Positions 6,337 to 14,137 of a DNA stretch of 64,000 bases are shown here, piece by piece. How positions within the stretch are numbered: the stretch's first letter is position 1; each line of letters begins with the position of its first letter. The stretch lies in NCBI RefSeq assembly GCF_014647675.1, contig NZ_BMPQ01000005.1:442344-506343 (forward strand), given 5' to 3'. The notes under the pieces were generated by a model that did not search any database, had not been told where the DNA came from, and saw only the letters and a program-made list of their open reading frames with translations. Source of the DNA: Streptomyces flaveus (GTDB lineage Bacteria > Actinomycetota > Actinomycetes > Streptomycetales > Streptomycetaceae). Position numbers and translations under genes: made by a program.

Positions 6337-7620
6337 TCAGTCCTCGGTGCCCGACTCCGTCTCCTCTCCCGAATCTTCGTCGGGGTCGTCGAGCCTGAGA
6401 GCGTCGTCCATCCGATCGGCAGCGGCTCGCAACGTCGTGCCCATCACGTGCGCGTAGGTGTCCAGCGTCATCGTGATCGTGCTGTGCCCGAGCGTTTCCA
6501 TGATCGTGCGAGCGTCGACTCCCTGAGCGAGCAGGAGCGAGGCGCAGGTGTGTCGGAGGTCGTGCACTCGCACGCGGCGTACGTTCGCGTTCCTGCACAG
6601 GATGGTGAGCATCCGGTTCAGGCTGCGGGGATCGGTGACGCGGCCCGTCGCCGTGGTGAAGATCAGTCCCTCAGGCTGCTTCGGCGCAGGCTGCCATTTC
6701 CCACCCGCGATCTTTCGCTCTCGCTCTTGCTGATCGCGGTGCTGGGTGAGGGCCCGTACACAGTGCTTGGGCAGCGACACCGTACGGATGGACCGCATGG
6801 TCTTGGGAGTGCCGAAGATCAGCTCACGCCGAATGCGCTGCACGTTCCGACGGACGCGGAGCTGACCGTTCGCGAGATCGATGTCCGACCAGGTGAGCCC
6901 GAGAACCTCGCCACGGCGCAGGCCGGTCGACACCAGGAGCAGCCACAGGGCGTATAGGCGGTGGGAACGGGCGGTCTTGAGAAGCATGCGGACTTCTCCG
7001 GCGTCCAAGGGACGCACCTCCTTGGAGTCGACGGTGGGGGTTTCCACGATCCGCGCGACGTTCCGAGCGATCAGTTCCTCTCGCATCGCCTGCTGTAGCG
7101 CGGACCGTAGGACGGCGTGGATGTACTGGACGGTTCGGGCCGACGGACGGCGCCTGCAGCAACGGCCCACGGCGCAGCACGAACGCTTCTCCTCCGGCCG
7201 CTCTTTGTCGGCGCCACGGAGACAGCACAGGCAGGAAGCCTTGAACTCCGCCAGGAAACGGCGCACGTCGGCCGGAGACAGGCGGTTCAACTTCTTCTTG
7301 CCGAGTGCCGGCCGGATGTACAGGCGGGTTAGTCCCTCATAGCTGTTCAGCGTGGAGGGCTTGAGTCGTTCTGGCGCGATGGTGGCGAGCCAGTAGGTGA
7401 GGTAGTCCCCGAACGCCATCGTGGACGACGCGGCGGGGATGCCCTGACGGGTCTTCTCCTGCAACTCCGTGAGCTTGTCTGCCACTTCCTCACGGGTCTT
7501 GCCGTAGACGAACTTCCGCGTACGAGTCCCGTCGGGGCGATAGACGTAGGCGGCGGCGTGGAAGCGGCCATCCTTGCGCTTGGTGATCGTTCCTTCGCCG
7601 TTGGCTCGGCGCTTGGCCAT
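6337..7620 (-). CDS. int: Tyrosine site-specific integrase of element 2
   Basis: 427 aa. The N-terminal AP2-like arm-binding region (about 1-60) is followed by a SAM-like core-binding domain (65-190), then the catalytic domain with R235 (STGLRRGE), K273 (TPKTMRS), H353-x-x-R356 (HDLRHTCAS), H379 (LGHSTI) and nucleophile Y389 (DTYAH). All active-site residues are present. The core-binding domain carries an unusual Cys-rich insert at 130-155 (CLCC, CC, CC; seven Cys). The gene ends 75 bp from attL and is coupled to the excisionase (1-base overlap at 7620), the usual layout of pSAM2-like elements. It should catalyse integration into and, with Xis, excision from tRNA-Arg. Confidence 0.95.
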   Translation of the reverse strand: MAKRRANGEGTITKRKDGRFHAAAYVYRPDGTRTRKFVYGKTREEVADKLTELQEKTRQGIPAASSTMAFGDYLTYWLATIAPERLKPSTLNSYEGLTRLYIRPALGKKKLNRLSPADVRRFLAEFKASCLCCLRGADKERPEEKRSCCAVGRCCRRRPSARTVQYIHAVLRSALQQAMREELIARNVARIVETPTVDSKEVRPLDAGEVRMLLKTARSHRLYALWLLLVSTGLRRGEVLGLTWSDIDLANGQLRVRRNVQRIRRELIFGTPKTMRSIRTVSLPKHCVRALTQHRDQQERERKIAGGKWQPAPKQPEGLIFTTATGRVTDPRSLNRMLTILCRNANVRRVRVHDLRHTCASLLLAQGVDARTIMETLGHSTITMTLDTYAHVMGTTLRAAADRMDDALRLDDPDEDSGEETESGTED

Positions 7621-7817
7621 CAGTCGGTCTCCTCGACTCGGGATCGCATGTACTCGCGGACGGCGTCGACCGGAACGCGGCGGGCGCGTCCGGAGGTGAA
7701 GCTTTCGAGCTGCTTGGAGCGGATGAGGTCGTAGACCTTGCTCCGGCTGAGGCGCAGAGCGGTCATGACCTCCGGGACCTTCAGCGCTTCGGGGGTGGAA
7801 GGCAGAGCGGTGCTCAT
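7620..7817 (-). CDS. xis: Excisionase / helix-turn-helix protein
   Basis: 65 aa from ATG 7817. The core (residues 12-60) reads LKVPEVMTALRLSRSKVYDLIRSKQLESFTSGRARRVPVDAVREYMRSR, the HTH_17/excisionase fold with recognition helix SRSKVYDLI and an Arg-rich wing. It stops at 7620-7622, overlapping the int start by one base, so the two are translationally coupled. By family it should bend attL/attR DNA and push the integrase towards excision. Longer upstream in-frame starts are possible, but they would run into the iteron region. Confidence 0.9.
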   Translation of the reverse strand: MSTALPSTPEALKVPEVMTALRLSRSKVYDLIRSKQLESFTSGRARRVPVDAVREYMRSRVEETD

Positions 7818-7858
7818 CGGGGCGGGCCTCCTTGGCGGGCAGCGGGTCTCTCTGGAGT

Positions 7859-8072
7859 CCGCTACATGCGCTTCGCCGCTACATCGCAGGTCAGCGGCGG
7901 GTTTTGTGTAGCGGTGGGGTGGGATGTAGCGGCTACGGGGCGCCATGGGTCCGGCACGTACGGGGCGTGCCGGACCCGTGGCGCGGGTGTGTGTAGCCGC
8001 TACATCGGGTGGGTTCCGCTACGCGGCCGTGCCCTCTGAGCTGGGCGGTAGCGGCTGGAGCGCATGTAGCGG
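7859..8072. repeat. Iteron cluster, candidate replication origin of element 2
   Basis: Eight copies of TGTAGCGG or its complement (one mismatch allowed) lie in 214 bp: 7859, 7876, 7907, 7925, 7997, 8016, 8047 and 8065. One forms the perfect palindrome TGTAGCCGCTACA (7992-8004) and another TAGCGGCTA-type dyads. They run from the xis upstream region through the last codons of the DUF3631 gene. Clustered iterons beside a replication ATPase are the usual form of an origin; alternatively they may be operators for xis-int. Confidence 0.6.
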
Positions 8073-9200
8073 ACTTTCCGGCGCGCTGTCCGGAGGGGGC
8101 GGGCAGTAGCGCTGCCAGGCGTCGTAGAGGTCGACGCTGTAGTAGCCCTTGAGGATGCCGCCGGTGGTGCGCATGTTCCGCGACGCGATGGGGTCGCCGT
8201 CGGCGGTGACGTACTGCCCGAGCATCCGGGACAGGCGCCGGTTGTCGAGCGGCTTGCCGTTGAGGTCCGCCCATGGGGCGTCGTCGAGGGAGTTGAGCCG
8301 ATCGAGGATGGCGACGGTGGGCAGGCGGTCGACGCCCACCAGGACGTGGTCACGCAGGTCGGTCAGCAGGCGCACGCCCAAGCTGCCCTTGTCGTTGGCC
8401 TGAGCCGCCTTGACCAGGGTCACGCAGGCTTCACGGGCCCGCCGGGGCCACTCGCCCCCGGCAGCGTCCGCGATGGCGAGCAGGGGTTCCCACACGTCGG
8501 CCGGTCGGTCGGTGACGCCGTCGGGCATCTCCGGCCACGCGCCCATCACCCATCCGCGCGCCTGCTCGGCCCATGCGGCCAGGCGGTCGCGCAGCGCGGT
8601 GCCCTCCTGCTCGTGCAGGCGTGCGCGGAAGGGTTCGATCGTCTCGTTCCGGGCTCGGCGGCGCATGCGGATGATGACCGAGCGGGTCAGGATCGTGTCC
8701 GGCAGGGAGCCGAGTCCGGCGACCGCGACGGCGGTGTAGGACGGGAACGGGGTCACGGTCTGGCTGTCGCCCACGCACCGGTAGGTGACCCCGGTACGGC
8801 GGTGGCCCGCGTTCAGGAATCCGCGCAGTTCCTCGTTGTCTCCGGCCTTGGGGCCAAAGACGGTGTCGATCTCGTCGAAGAGGATCGTGGGCCGTCCGTC
8901 CGGGCCGGACACCGCACGGAACAGCGCCGGCGCGGACGCGTTCACCGCGACCATGGGGCGCGGTACGAGGGTTTCCACGATCTCCAGCGCGCGCGACTTG
9001 CCCGATCCCGGCTCCGGGGAGAGGAAGGCCAGGCGCGGGGTGGAGTCGAAGCAGTCGAGCAGGTGGGCGTGCGCGTCCCACAGTGCGACGGCGACGTAGG
9101 CGGCTTCCGTGGGGAAGATGTTGAACCGGCGGTGGAAGGCTTCCACCTCGTCGAGCAGGGCCGCGCCGTTGATGGACGGCGCGGACGTCGGGGCGGTCAT
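8019..9200 (-). CDS. DUF3631 P-loop ATPase, probable replication protein of element 2
   Basis: 393 aa from ATG 9200 (ATGA overlap with the upstream stop). Walker A SPEPGSGKSR (K68) and Walker B TILFDEID (D109, E110) are followed by SNAP-type AAA features (TRSVIIRMRRR, a candidate sensor/arginine finger), then the C-terminal DUF3631 region about 270-370 (NDKGSLGVRLLTDLRD...SRMLGQYV). Such proteins act as replication helicase or initiator partners in many actinomycete elements. Here it is coupled to a primase-polymerase, and its 3' end carries iterons. That it recognises them is inference. Confidence 0.8.
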   Translation of the reverse strand: MTAPTSAPSINGAALLDEVEAFHRRFNIFPTEAAYVAVALWDAHAHLLDCFDSTPRLAFLSPEPGSGKSRALEIVETLVPRPMVAVNASAPALFRAVSGPDGRPTILFDEIDTVFGPKAGDNEELRGFLNAGHRRTGVTYRCVGDSQTVTPFPSYTAVAVAGLGSLPDTILTRSVIIRMRRRARNETIEPFRARLHEQEGTALRDRLAAWAEQARGWVMGAWPEMPDGVTDRPADVWEPLLAIADAAGGEWPRRAREACVTLVKAAQANDKGSLGVRLLTDLRDHVLVGVDRLPTVAILDRLNSLDDAPWADLNGKPLDNRRLSRMLGQYVTADGDPIASRNMRTTGGILKGYYSVDLYDAWQRYCPPPPDSAPESPLHALQPLPPSSEGTAA

Positions 9201-9550
9201 GCGGCGGTCCTCCCTTCCTGGGGGGTGCGGAGCGGGCATTCGTCGCGGTGGGCGGTGTGTTCGTCGATCAGGGCCAGCACGTGGCCGTGGCCGACGGCGC
9301 TGCGGTCACGGCCACACAGGCACTTCGAGGTGGCCGTGGGCACGGCGCCGCGTGGCGCGCTGATGTGCAGCCACGCCACGGGGTAGCGGCCGTCGCCGGT
9401 CTGCGGGTCAGGGCGAAGAGCTGAAGGGACGCCTTCGGCGACGTCCTTTCGGTCGCCAACGTCCGCCGTCAGTGCAGGTTGTTGGGCGGCTTTCGGGTGC
9501 GTCGTGCTGCGGGGGATGCTCTTCAGAGGGTGGCGGGGCGGGGTGTTCAT
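9197..9550 (-). CDS. Small Cys/His protein between primase and DUF3631 genes
   Basis: 117 aa from ATG 9550, overlapping both neighbours by four bases. The N-terminal half is low-complexity and basic. The C-terminal half has CLCGRDRSAVGHGHVLALIDEHTAHRDECPL, with Cys-x-Cys, several His and a later Cys spaced like a possible zinc site. Proteins of this kind sit between rep genes in many Streptomyces elements, but I know no function. Confidence 0.6.
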   Translation of the reverse strand: MNTPPRHPLKSIPRSTTHPKAAQQPALTADVGDRKDVAEGVPSALRPDPQTGDGRYPVAWLHISAPRGAVPTATSKCLCGRDRSAVGHGHVLALIDEHTAHRDECPLRTPQEGRTAA

Positions 9551-10470
9551 GCCGCATCCCGCCGGCGCTGGTTGTGGGCGATGGACCAGTTCAGTGCGCT
9601 GCGCAGGGTGGCGCGGCACTGGGACGACGGCAGTCCGGCGGCCTCTCCTGCCTCCTGAAGAGCCTGCTCGACCCGATCGCGGGGGAGGTCGCCCCACGCG
9701 ATGAACCGGCCGAGGGCTCGCGCTGCCACGAACAACTTCCGTTCGCGCTCCCCGAGTTGGGACCCGGCGACGTTGCGCGTCTCGTTGTCGAGCGCTGTGT
9801 CCGCGTATCGGCGGGATTGTGCCGTTACGGGCACTGAGGGGGTCCGTGCGGGCTTGGGGGCCGGTTTCAGGATGTTCAGCAGCCACGCGGGCAGAGAGGC
9901 CGCCACAGGGCCGCCTACGGCTTCGTAGGGTCCGGCGGGGGTGGTGCTGCCCGCTGCGACGACGTAGCCGCCCCATGCGCGGGTGTCGACCAACGGGGCG
10001 ATGGTGCCTGCCGTGTTGGCCAGCCGCACCCCCGACTGCACGGTGAAGTACAGGTGTTGGCCGCTGCTCGCGGTCCGGGTCCGGTAGGTGTCGGGGACGG
10101 CGTGCCCGGTGCGCTCGCAGAGCGCCTTGAAGGTCGCCGCGCCGTCAGGCGCGTCCGAACTGCCCTTGTCGTCTGTGCTCTTGGGCTTATCGAGATCGAC
10201 AACCAGCAGCCCGGACGGGCCGGTCGCGATGCCGACGTTGAACGGGGCCCGTGACCAGGTCGCGCGGATGCACTCGGGGTCGGTGGTGGCCCGTTGCTCC
10301 CACTTCTGGTGTCCGGCCGTGCACGGGCCGGTGCCGGTGCAGGTGGCTTCGCCGTGCAGGGCGGGGCGCTTGGTGCCGGGACGGAGGGGGAAGACGTGCC
10401 AGCCGCGTGCGGCGGCGTTCAGGGCGGCGGCGAGTAGGGCCTCTCGCCTGTTGTCGGTGGGTTGGGTCAT
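9547..10470 (-). CDS. Bifunctional primase-polymerase (Prim-Pol) of element 2
   Basis: 307 aa from ATG 10470. The N-terminal Prim-Pol domain (about 10-200) has ARGWHVFPLRPGTKRPA, NVGIATGPSGLLVVDLD (catalytic DxD, VVDLDKP), SSGQHLYF and GYVVAAGS, the ordered motifs of archaeo-eukaryotic-primase-like plasmid primases. The C-terminal about 80 residues (ERERKLFVAARALGRFIAWGDLPRDRVEQALQEAGEAAGL) form a helical PriCT-like tail. It should prime, and possibly extend, DNA synthesis on the excised element together with the DUF3631 ATPase immediately downstream in the same operon. Confidence 0.88.
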   Translation of the reverse strand: MTQPTDNRREALLAAALNAAARGWHVFPLRPGTKRPALHGEATCTGTGPCTAGHQKWEQRATTDPECIRATWSRAPFNVGIATGPSGLLVVDLDKPKSTDDKGSSDAPDGAATFKALCERTGHAVPDTYRTRTASSGQHLYFTVQSGVRLANTAGTIAPLVDTRAWGGYVVAAGSTTPAGPYEAVGGPVAASLPAWLLNILKPAPKPARTPSVPVTAQSRRYADTALDNETRNVAGSQLGERERKLFVAARALGRFIAWGDLPRDRVEQALQEAGEAAGLPSSQCRATLRSALNWSIAHNQRRRDAA

Positions 10471-10508
10471 GCTGGAGGCCTCCAACAGGTCTGTTGCGGA
10501 CTGGTTGG

Positions 10509-10553
10509 CAAGGGCGGCCCCGGGTCTTTGGCGAGATGTGGGGGCCGCCCTTG
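10509..10553 (-). terminator. Hairpin between the primase gene and upstream small genes
   Basis: CAAGGGCGGCCCC (10509-10521) pairs perfectly with GGGGCCGCCCTTG (10541-10553); 13 bp, 19-base loop. There is no T-run on the minus strand, so it may attenuate rather than end leftward transcription into the replication genes. Confidence 0.5.
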
Positions 10554-10559
10554 GCGTAG

Positions 10560-10811
10560 CTAGCGGGGGTGGTGGGCGGCGCGGCGGATGAGGCTCGCGA
10601 TGGTGGCGACGGTCGGGTAGTCCCACCCGGCGAGCCAGTCCACGATCAGCCGGTCGTACGCGCCCAACTCGACTCCGGCGGCCTTGAGTTCGGCGTGCAG
10701 GCTGGCGCGCTGCATCTTGGTGCCGATGAACCCGCGCGGCGCGATGTCGAGCGGTGCGTCCGAGATGGGGTCGGGCTGCGGTTCGTCGAACACGGTGCTC
10801 TCCTCGGTCAT
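10560..10811 (-). CDS. Small protein of unknown function, 83 aa
   Basis: 83 aa from ATG 10811, ATGA-coupled to the upstream Cys-rich gene. The N-terminus is acidic; the rest (IGTKMQRASLHAELKAAGVELGAYDRLIVDWLAGWDYPTVATIASLIRRA) is compact and helical and ends basic. Similar small genes occur beside Prim-Pol genes in actinomycete elements; function unknown. Confidence 0.6.
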   Translation of the reverse strand: MTEESTVFDEPQPDPISDAPLDIAPRGFIGTKMQRASLHAELKAAGVELGAYDRLIVDWLAGWDYPTVATIASLIRRAAHHPR

Positions 10812-10975
10812 TCGGTGCCGGTGTAGTGGGCGAGGTAGCCGGGGCAGATGGACTCAGGGCAGTCGCAGCCGCCGCACTCGTTGCAGATGTCGCCGGAGCA
10901 CTCGTCGCACATTTCGTGGCCGGGGCAGCCGTAGTCGGCGCATTCGTCGCAGTACTGCTCGTCCTCGTCGAACAC
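10808..10975 (-). CDS. Cys-rich mini-protein, 55 aa
   Basis: 55 aa from GTG 10975, beginning VFDEDEQYCDECADYGCPGH. It has ten cysteines (CDEC, CPGH, CDEC, CNEC, CDC, C) and is strongly acidic. The repeated CxxC pairs imply binding of one or two zinc ions. The stop overlaps the next start (ATGA), which supports translation. A zinc-ribbon adaptor is the best structural guess; function unknown. Confidence 0.6.
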   Translation of the reverse strand: MFDEDEQYCDECADYGCPGHEMCDECSGDICNECGGCDCPESICPGYLAHYTGTE

Positions 10976-10987
10976 GGTGCTCCCTTC

Positions 10988-11443
10988 TCAGCCGTGGAAG
11001 TGGTTGCGCTTGAAGGTCGCTTTGCGGATGTTGACCGTGGTCCCGCTCTTGTGGCCGCTCGCGCTGAAGACCTGCACGGCGATCCAGCCGCCGAAGATGA
11101 CGGCGGCCAAGATGATGAGCTGGGTGATCAGCGCGGTCAGGGCGGTGATGAATGCGGTCAGCAGGAACAGCCCGCCGCACACCGCGCCGAACCCGATCCC
11201 TCCGAGGGCGATGTTCACCGCCGTACGGGAGACGGCGGGCTTGGCGGCGGGCGGTTCGGGCTTGGCGGGCTCGATGGCGTAGCCGGTGACAACGCGGCCG
11301 TCGGGCAGGACGACGCTCGCCACGGACGGGACGCTGCCCGGCTGCACGGGCACGAGCGGTGCTGCCTGCACGGGCGTGATCGGGGTGGGGTGGTGGACTT
11401 CGACGGCTCGCGTCGCGGGGGTGAGGTGGGTGGGCTCGTTCAC
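10988..11443 (-). CDS. Membrane protein with two helices (DUF6251-like)
   Basis: 151 aa from ATG 11443. A Pro/Val-rich N-terminus with VLPDGRVVTGYAIEP (residues 46-60) is followed by two hydrophobic segments (about 80-103 and 105-128) and a basic His-containing tail (IRKATFKRNHFHG). The overall pattern matches small membrane proteins of Streptomyces elements that I recall as DUF6251. It probably contributes to transfer or spread; this is inferred from context. Confidence 0.6.
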   Translation of the reverse strand: MNEPTHLTPATRAVEVHHPTPITPVQAAPLVPVQPGSVPSVASVVLPDGRVVTGYAIEPAKPEPPAAKPAVSRTAVNIALGGIGFGAVCGGLFLLTAFITALTALITQLIILAAVIFGGWIAVQVFSASGHKSGTTVNIRKATFKRNHFHG

Positions 11444-11682
11444 TGGGTACCTCCGGCGAGGTAGGCACGGCCGGCGGCGGTCACCTTCACCGGGTCGGTG
11501 CGTCCGTCACCGATGTCGATGAAGTCGCGGGCCGTCAGCGGGTGAAAGGTGCGGTCGTTGACGGTGTAAGAGGTGCCGTCCATCTGCCAGCGGCCACGAG
11601 GGGCGGAGATAAACAGGACCCCGTCGCCGGTGTCGTTCTCGGCGATGGTTCGAAGCAGGTTGAGCACGGCGCGGGAGAACAT
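11440..11682 (-). CDS. Small protein of unknown function, 80 aa
   Basis: 80 aa from ATG 11682, ATGA-coupled to the downstream membrane-protein gene. It reads MFSRAVLNLLRTIAENDTGDGVLF... then beta-rich stretches (RWQMDGTSYTVNDRTFHPLTARDFIDIG) and a wing-like end (VKVTAAGRAYLAGG) recalling small winged-helix proteins. The first gene after the repeat region at 11703-11866. Confidence 0.55.
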   Translation of the reverse strand: MFSRAVLNLLRTIAENDTGDGVLFISAPRGRWQMDGTSYTVNDRTFHPLTARDFIDIGDGRTDPVKVTAAGRAYLAGGTQ

Positions 11683-11702
11683 GCGGAATCCCTTCGAAGG
11701 AC

Positions 11703-11866
11703 GGGTCAGGGAGGCAGGGACACCCCCTGGCGGGAGGCCGATGGAGGGGGTTTCAGGGGTGCTACCTGCGGGCCTCCCTGCCTCCCTGATGGATCATTGA
11801 TGCTGGTCAGGGCCAGCGATGCGGGTCAGGGAGGCGTTCAGGGAGTTCTCCCTGCCTCCCTGACCC
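11703..11866. repeat. 18-bp inverted repeat region next to traB, candidate clt (transfer) site
   Basis: GGGTCAGGGAGGCAGGGA (11703-11720) has an exact inverted copy at 11849-11866. Between them lie a 15-base inverted copy (11775-11789) and a direct copy GGGTCAGGGAGGC (11823-11835) plus TTCAGGGAG. The block fills the gap between the traB stop (11886) and the next gene. In Streptomyces plasmids the TraB loading site lies beside traB and is repeat-rich, so a clt function is plausible. A promoter or terminator role is the alternative. Confidence 0.5.
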
Positions 11867-11885
11867 GACGGGGCGCGGCTCCCTG

Positions 11886-14018
11886 TCACTCGGCGGCGGA
11901 AGCGGAATCCGTTTCCGGCCGGTTGGCGAGAGCGCGCGCGATGCGGTCGCGGCCGACGACCATGACGCCGTCGGACTTGTAGGGCTCGGCGCCGGTGCCG
12001 TCCAGGACGCGCTTGAGGTCGATGAACGACCACTTGCCGTAGGCGTCCTCGTTGAGCATCGCGAGCCGCTTGAGCACGTCCTGCGTCCGCAGCCGGGAGG
12101 CGTCCCCGATGGCGGCGGCGATGTCGGCGAGCGGGTCACGGTCGGCCCCGCGGTCGATGACGTGCAGGGTGGTGACCCCGTCGCGCATCGCCTTGGCGCG
12201 GGTGGCGATCACCTTCGCGTCATCGGTGCTGATGTAGTGCGTGCGTACCGTGATGGACGACTGCCCCTTGGGAATCTCGATGCCGTCGGAGGCGATGACG
12301 AGGGTTCCCTTGTCCAGTCCGGGACGCAGCAGGTTCGGGGCGGCGCCGCCGTCGACGGCCTTGTCCCCCAGCGCCATGCGGGCCTGAGACTCCGTACCGA
12401 GGGCGAGGGAGGCCCGCGTGTGCGCACCCTCCCGGACCAGCTTGGGAAGGTTCTGGTCGGTGGGGTCCTGGGTGCCCTGCCACAGCAGCACGTTCACCGC
12501 ACGGCCCTGGTTGTGGATCTTCCGGGCGGCCATGAAGTACCGGGAGTTGGAGCTGGACCCGCCATAGGGCCGCTTGTCCTCGTCCTTGACCGGGCACATG
12601 AACGCGACCTGCGCCTCGTCCACGATGACGATCAGCGGCGGAAACATCGTGCCGGGCGGCGCCTGGAGACGGCGGTTCATCTCCTCGACCGCGTCCTCGG
12701 CCATCTCGGTCACCTGGATGACGTGGTCGTCGGTGGGGCCCTGGATCAGCCGGGTGGCGAGCCCATCGAACATGTTCCAGTCGCCAGCGCCCTTGAGGTC
12801 ACCCATCCAGAACTCGACCGACCGATCCAAAGCGAGCCACAGGGCCAGCGCCCGCAGCGCGGCGGTCTTGCCCTGGTTCGACAACCCGGTGATGAGCAGA
12901 TGGCGCTGATACACGCTCAAACCGGCGGCGTCGCCGCGCAGGTCCTGACCCCACGGCGCCTTGCCCTTGGCGTAGTCGGCGGTCAGCGTCTCATCTGTGA
13001 CCAGCGGAGACGGCCCGATCGGCTCATCCAGGGCGCCGGAATCGGCGATCCACAGCCGCACCGTGCGGGCCGCCTCGGGGATCGTGATGAACACCTCGTG
13101 CTCGTGCCGGGTCAGGTTCTCCGCGAGCTTGCGGCGCCGGTTCTGTACCTCGTTCGTCGACACCCCGGACGGCAGCGTGACGTCCAGCTCGACACCACAC
13201 CCGGCAATCTTGATCGGGGACAGCATCGAGGCGCCCGCGTCGCCCATCTCCTTGATGGCGTTGCGCATCGCCGGGATGCCCAGATCGCGCAGGGCCTTGA
13301 CGACGATCGAGGGGGTGATGGGCTCACCCTCGCCGGAGCGGACGCTCGCGGGCAGTGCCCACTGGGGGGCGGCCTGCTGCTTGCTGCCGACCGCCCACAG
13401 GGCGAGCAGGGCCAGGAACGGGCCGATCGTGATGGCCGGACCCCACACCACCTGCACGATCCGGATCAGCGCGGCGATGAAGTCGACGGTCGCCTTCAAC
13501 GGCGTGATGACATCCCCGACTTCCTTGCTGTTGAGGGCCATCACGATGCCGAGCGCGACCAGCACCCCGATGCCCATCCCGGTGCCCACGGCCACGCCCT
13601 TGGCGGCATCGGCCGGGGAGTGCAGCAGGTCCATGCGGCGGCGGTGGCGCGCCTCACGGAAGCGCTGAAGACGCTCCTCCCACTCCTCGGCGACCTCGAA
13701 GTTCCCGGCGGCCTCAGCGGCGCGGAGCATGCGCTCATAGCGGGCGCCGGTGCGGCCGTCCCAGGTGCGGCGGGCCACGATCCGGCCCCCGTTGAGCGTG
13801 TAGAGGCCGTGGCGGGCCACCGCGCGCACGGTGGTCTTGGTGTTCTCGTGGGTGGCGATGCGTTTCACGGCGCGGCCGGAGCGCACCCACAACGGCACCC
13901 TCGGCCTCGGCACGCTCGGCGCGGCGGGCGGGTCGGACACCACGGTCAGGGTGGTGACGGGCACGTCCGGAGCAGGCGGTTCGGGGCCCTTGTGGAGTCG
14001 TACGACGTTGTCAGACAT
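11886..14018 (-). CDS. traB: TraB/FtsK-SpoIIIE-like conjugative DNA translocase of element 2
   Basis: 710 aa from ATG 14018. Basic N-terminal domain (about 40-125), membrane segments about 130-210, then the RecA-like motor: Walker A GLSNQGKTAA (K384), Walker B PPLIVIVDEAQVAF, and a C-terminal about 90-residue helical/winged domain (DVLKRLAMLNEDAYGKWSFIDLKRVL...DGVMVVGRDRIARAL) in the place of the FtsK gamma domain, which reads DNA. By family it forms a hexameric pore moving double-stranded DNA from donor to recipient. It closely resembles the translocase at 1-1956, so the two elements are relatives. Confidence 0.93.
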   Translation of the reverse strand: MSDNVVRLHKGPEPPAPDVPVTTLTVVSDPPAAPSVPRPRVPLWVRSGRAVKRIATHENTKTTVRAVARHGLYTLNGGRIVARRTWDGRTGARYERMLRAAEAAGNFEVAEEWEERLQRFREARHRRRMDLLHSPADAAKGVAVGTGMGIGVLVALGIVMALNSKEVGDVITPLKATVDFIAALIRIVQVVWGPAITIGPFLALLALWAVGSKQQAAPQWALPASVRSGEGEPITPSIVVKALRDLGIPAMRNAIKEMGDAGASMLSPIKIAGCGVELDVTLPSGVSTNEVQNRRRKLAENLTRHEHEVFITIPEAARTVRLWIADSGALDEPIGPSPLVTDETLTADYAKGKAPWGQDLRGDAAGLSVYQRHLLITGLSNQGKTAALRALALWLALDRSVEFWMGDLKGAGDWNMFDGLATRLIQGPTDDHVIQVTEMAEDAVEEMNRRLQAPPGTMFPPLIVIVDEAQVAFMCPVKDEDKRPYGGSSSNSRYFMAARKIHNQGRAVNVLLWQGTQDPTDQNLPKLVREGAHTRASLALGTESQARMALGDKAVDGGAAPNLLRPGLDKGTLVIASDGIEIPKGQSSITVRTHYISTDDAKVIATRAKAMRDGVTTLHVIDRGADRDPLADIAAAIGDASRLRTQDVLKRLAMLNEDAYGKWSFIDLKRVLDGTGAEPYKSDGVMVVGRDRIARALANRPETDSASAAE

Positions 14019-14071
14019 GCTGGGAGTTCTCCTGACTGCCCCGAGCAGGGGCGGGAGTTGAAGGGGAAGGT

Positions 14072-14114
14072 GCCGGGGGTGGCCGGGTCCGTGGCAGGGA
14101 CGACCACCCCCGGC
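14072..14114 (-). terminator. Hairpin between metallopeptidase gene and traB
   Basis: GCCGGGGGTGG (14072-14082) pairs with CCACCCCCGGC (14104-14114), 11 bp with a 21-base loop. It sits in the 119-bp gap upstream of traB and could set the level of traB expression. Confidence 0.4.
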
Positions 14115-14137
14115 GGGCGAGCAGTACGCGGGGCGGG

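Noticed and set aside
7859..8072. CRISPR array
   Set aside because: The repeats are 8 bp, in both directions, with irregular spacing; they are iterons or operators.
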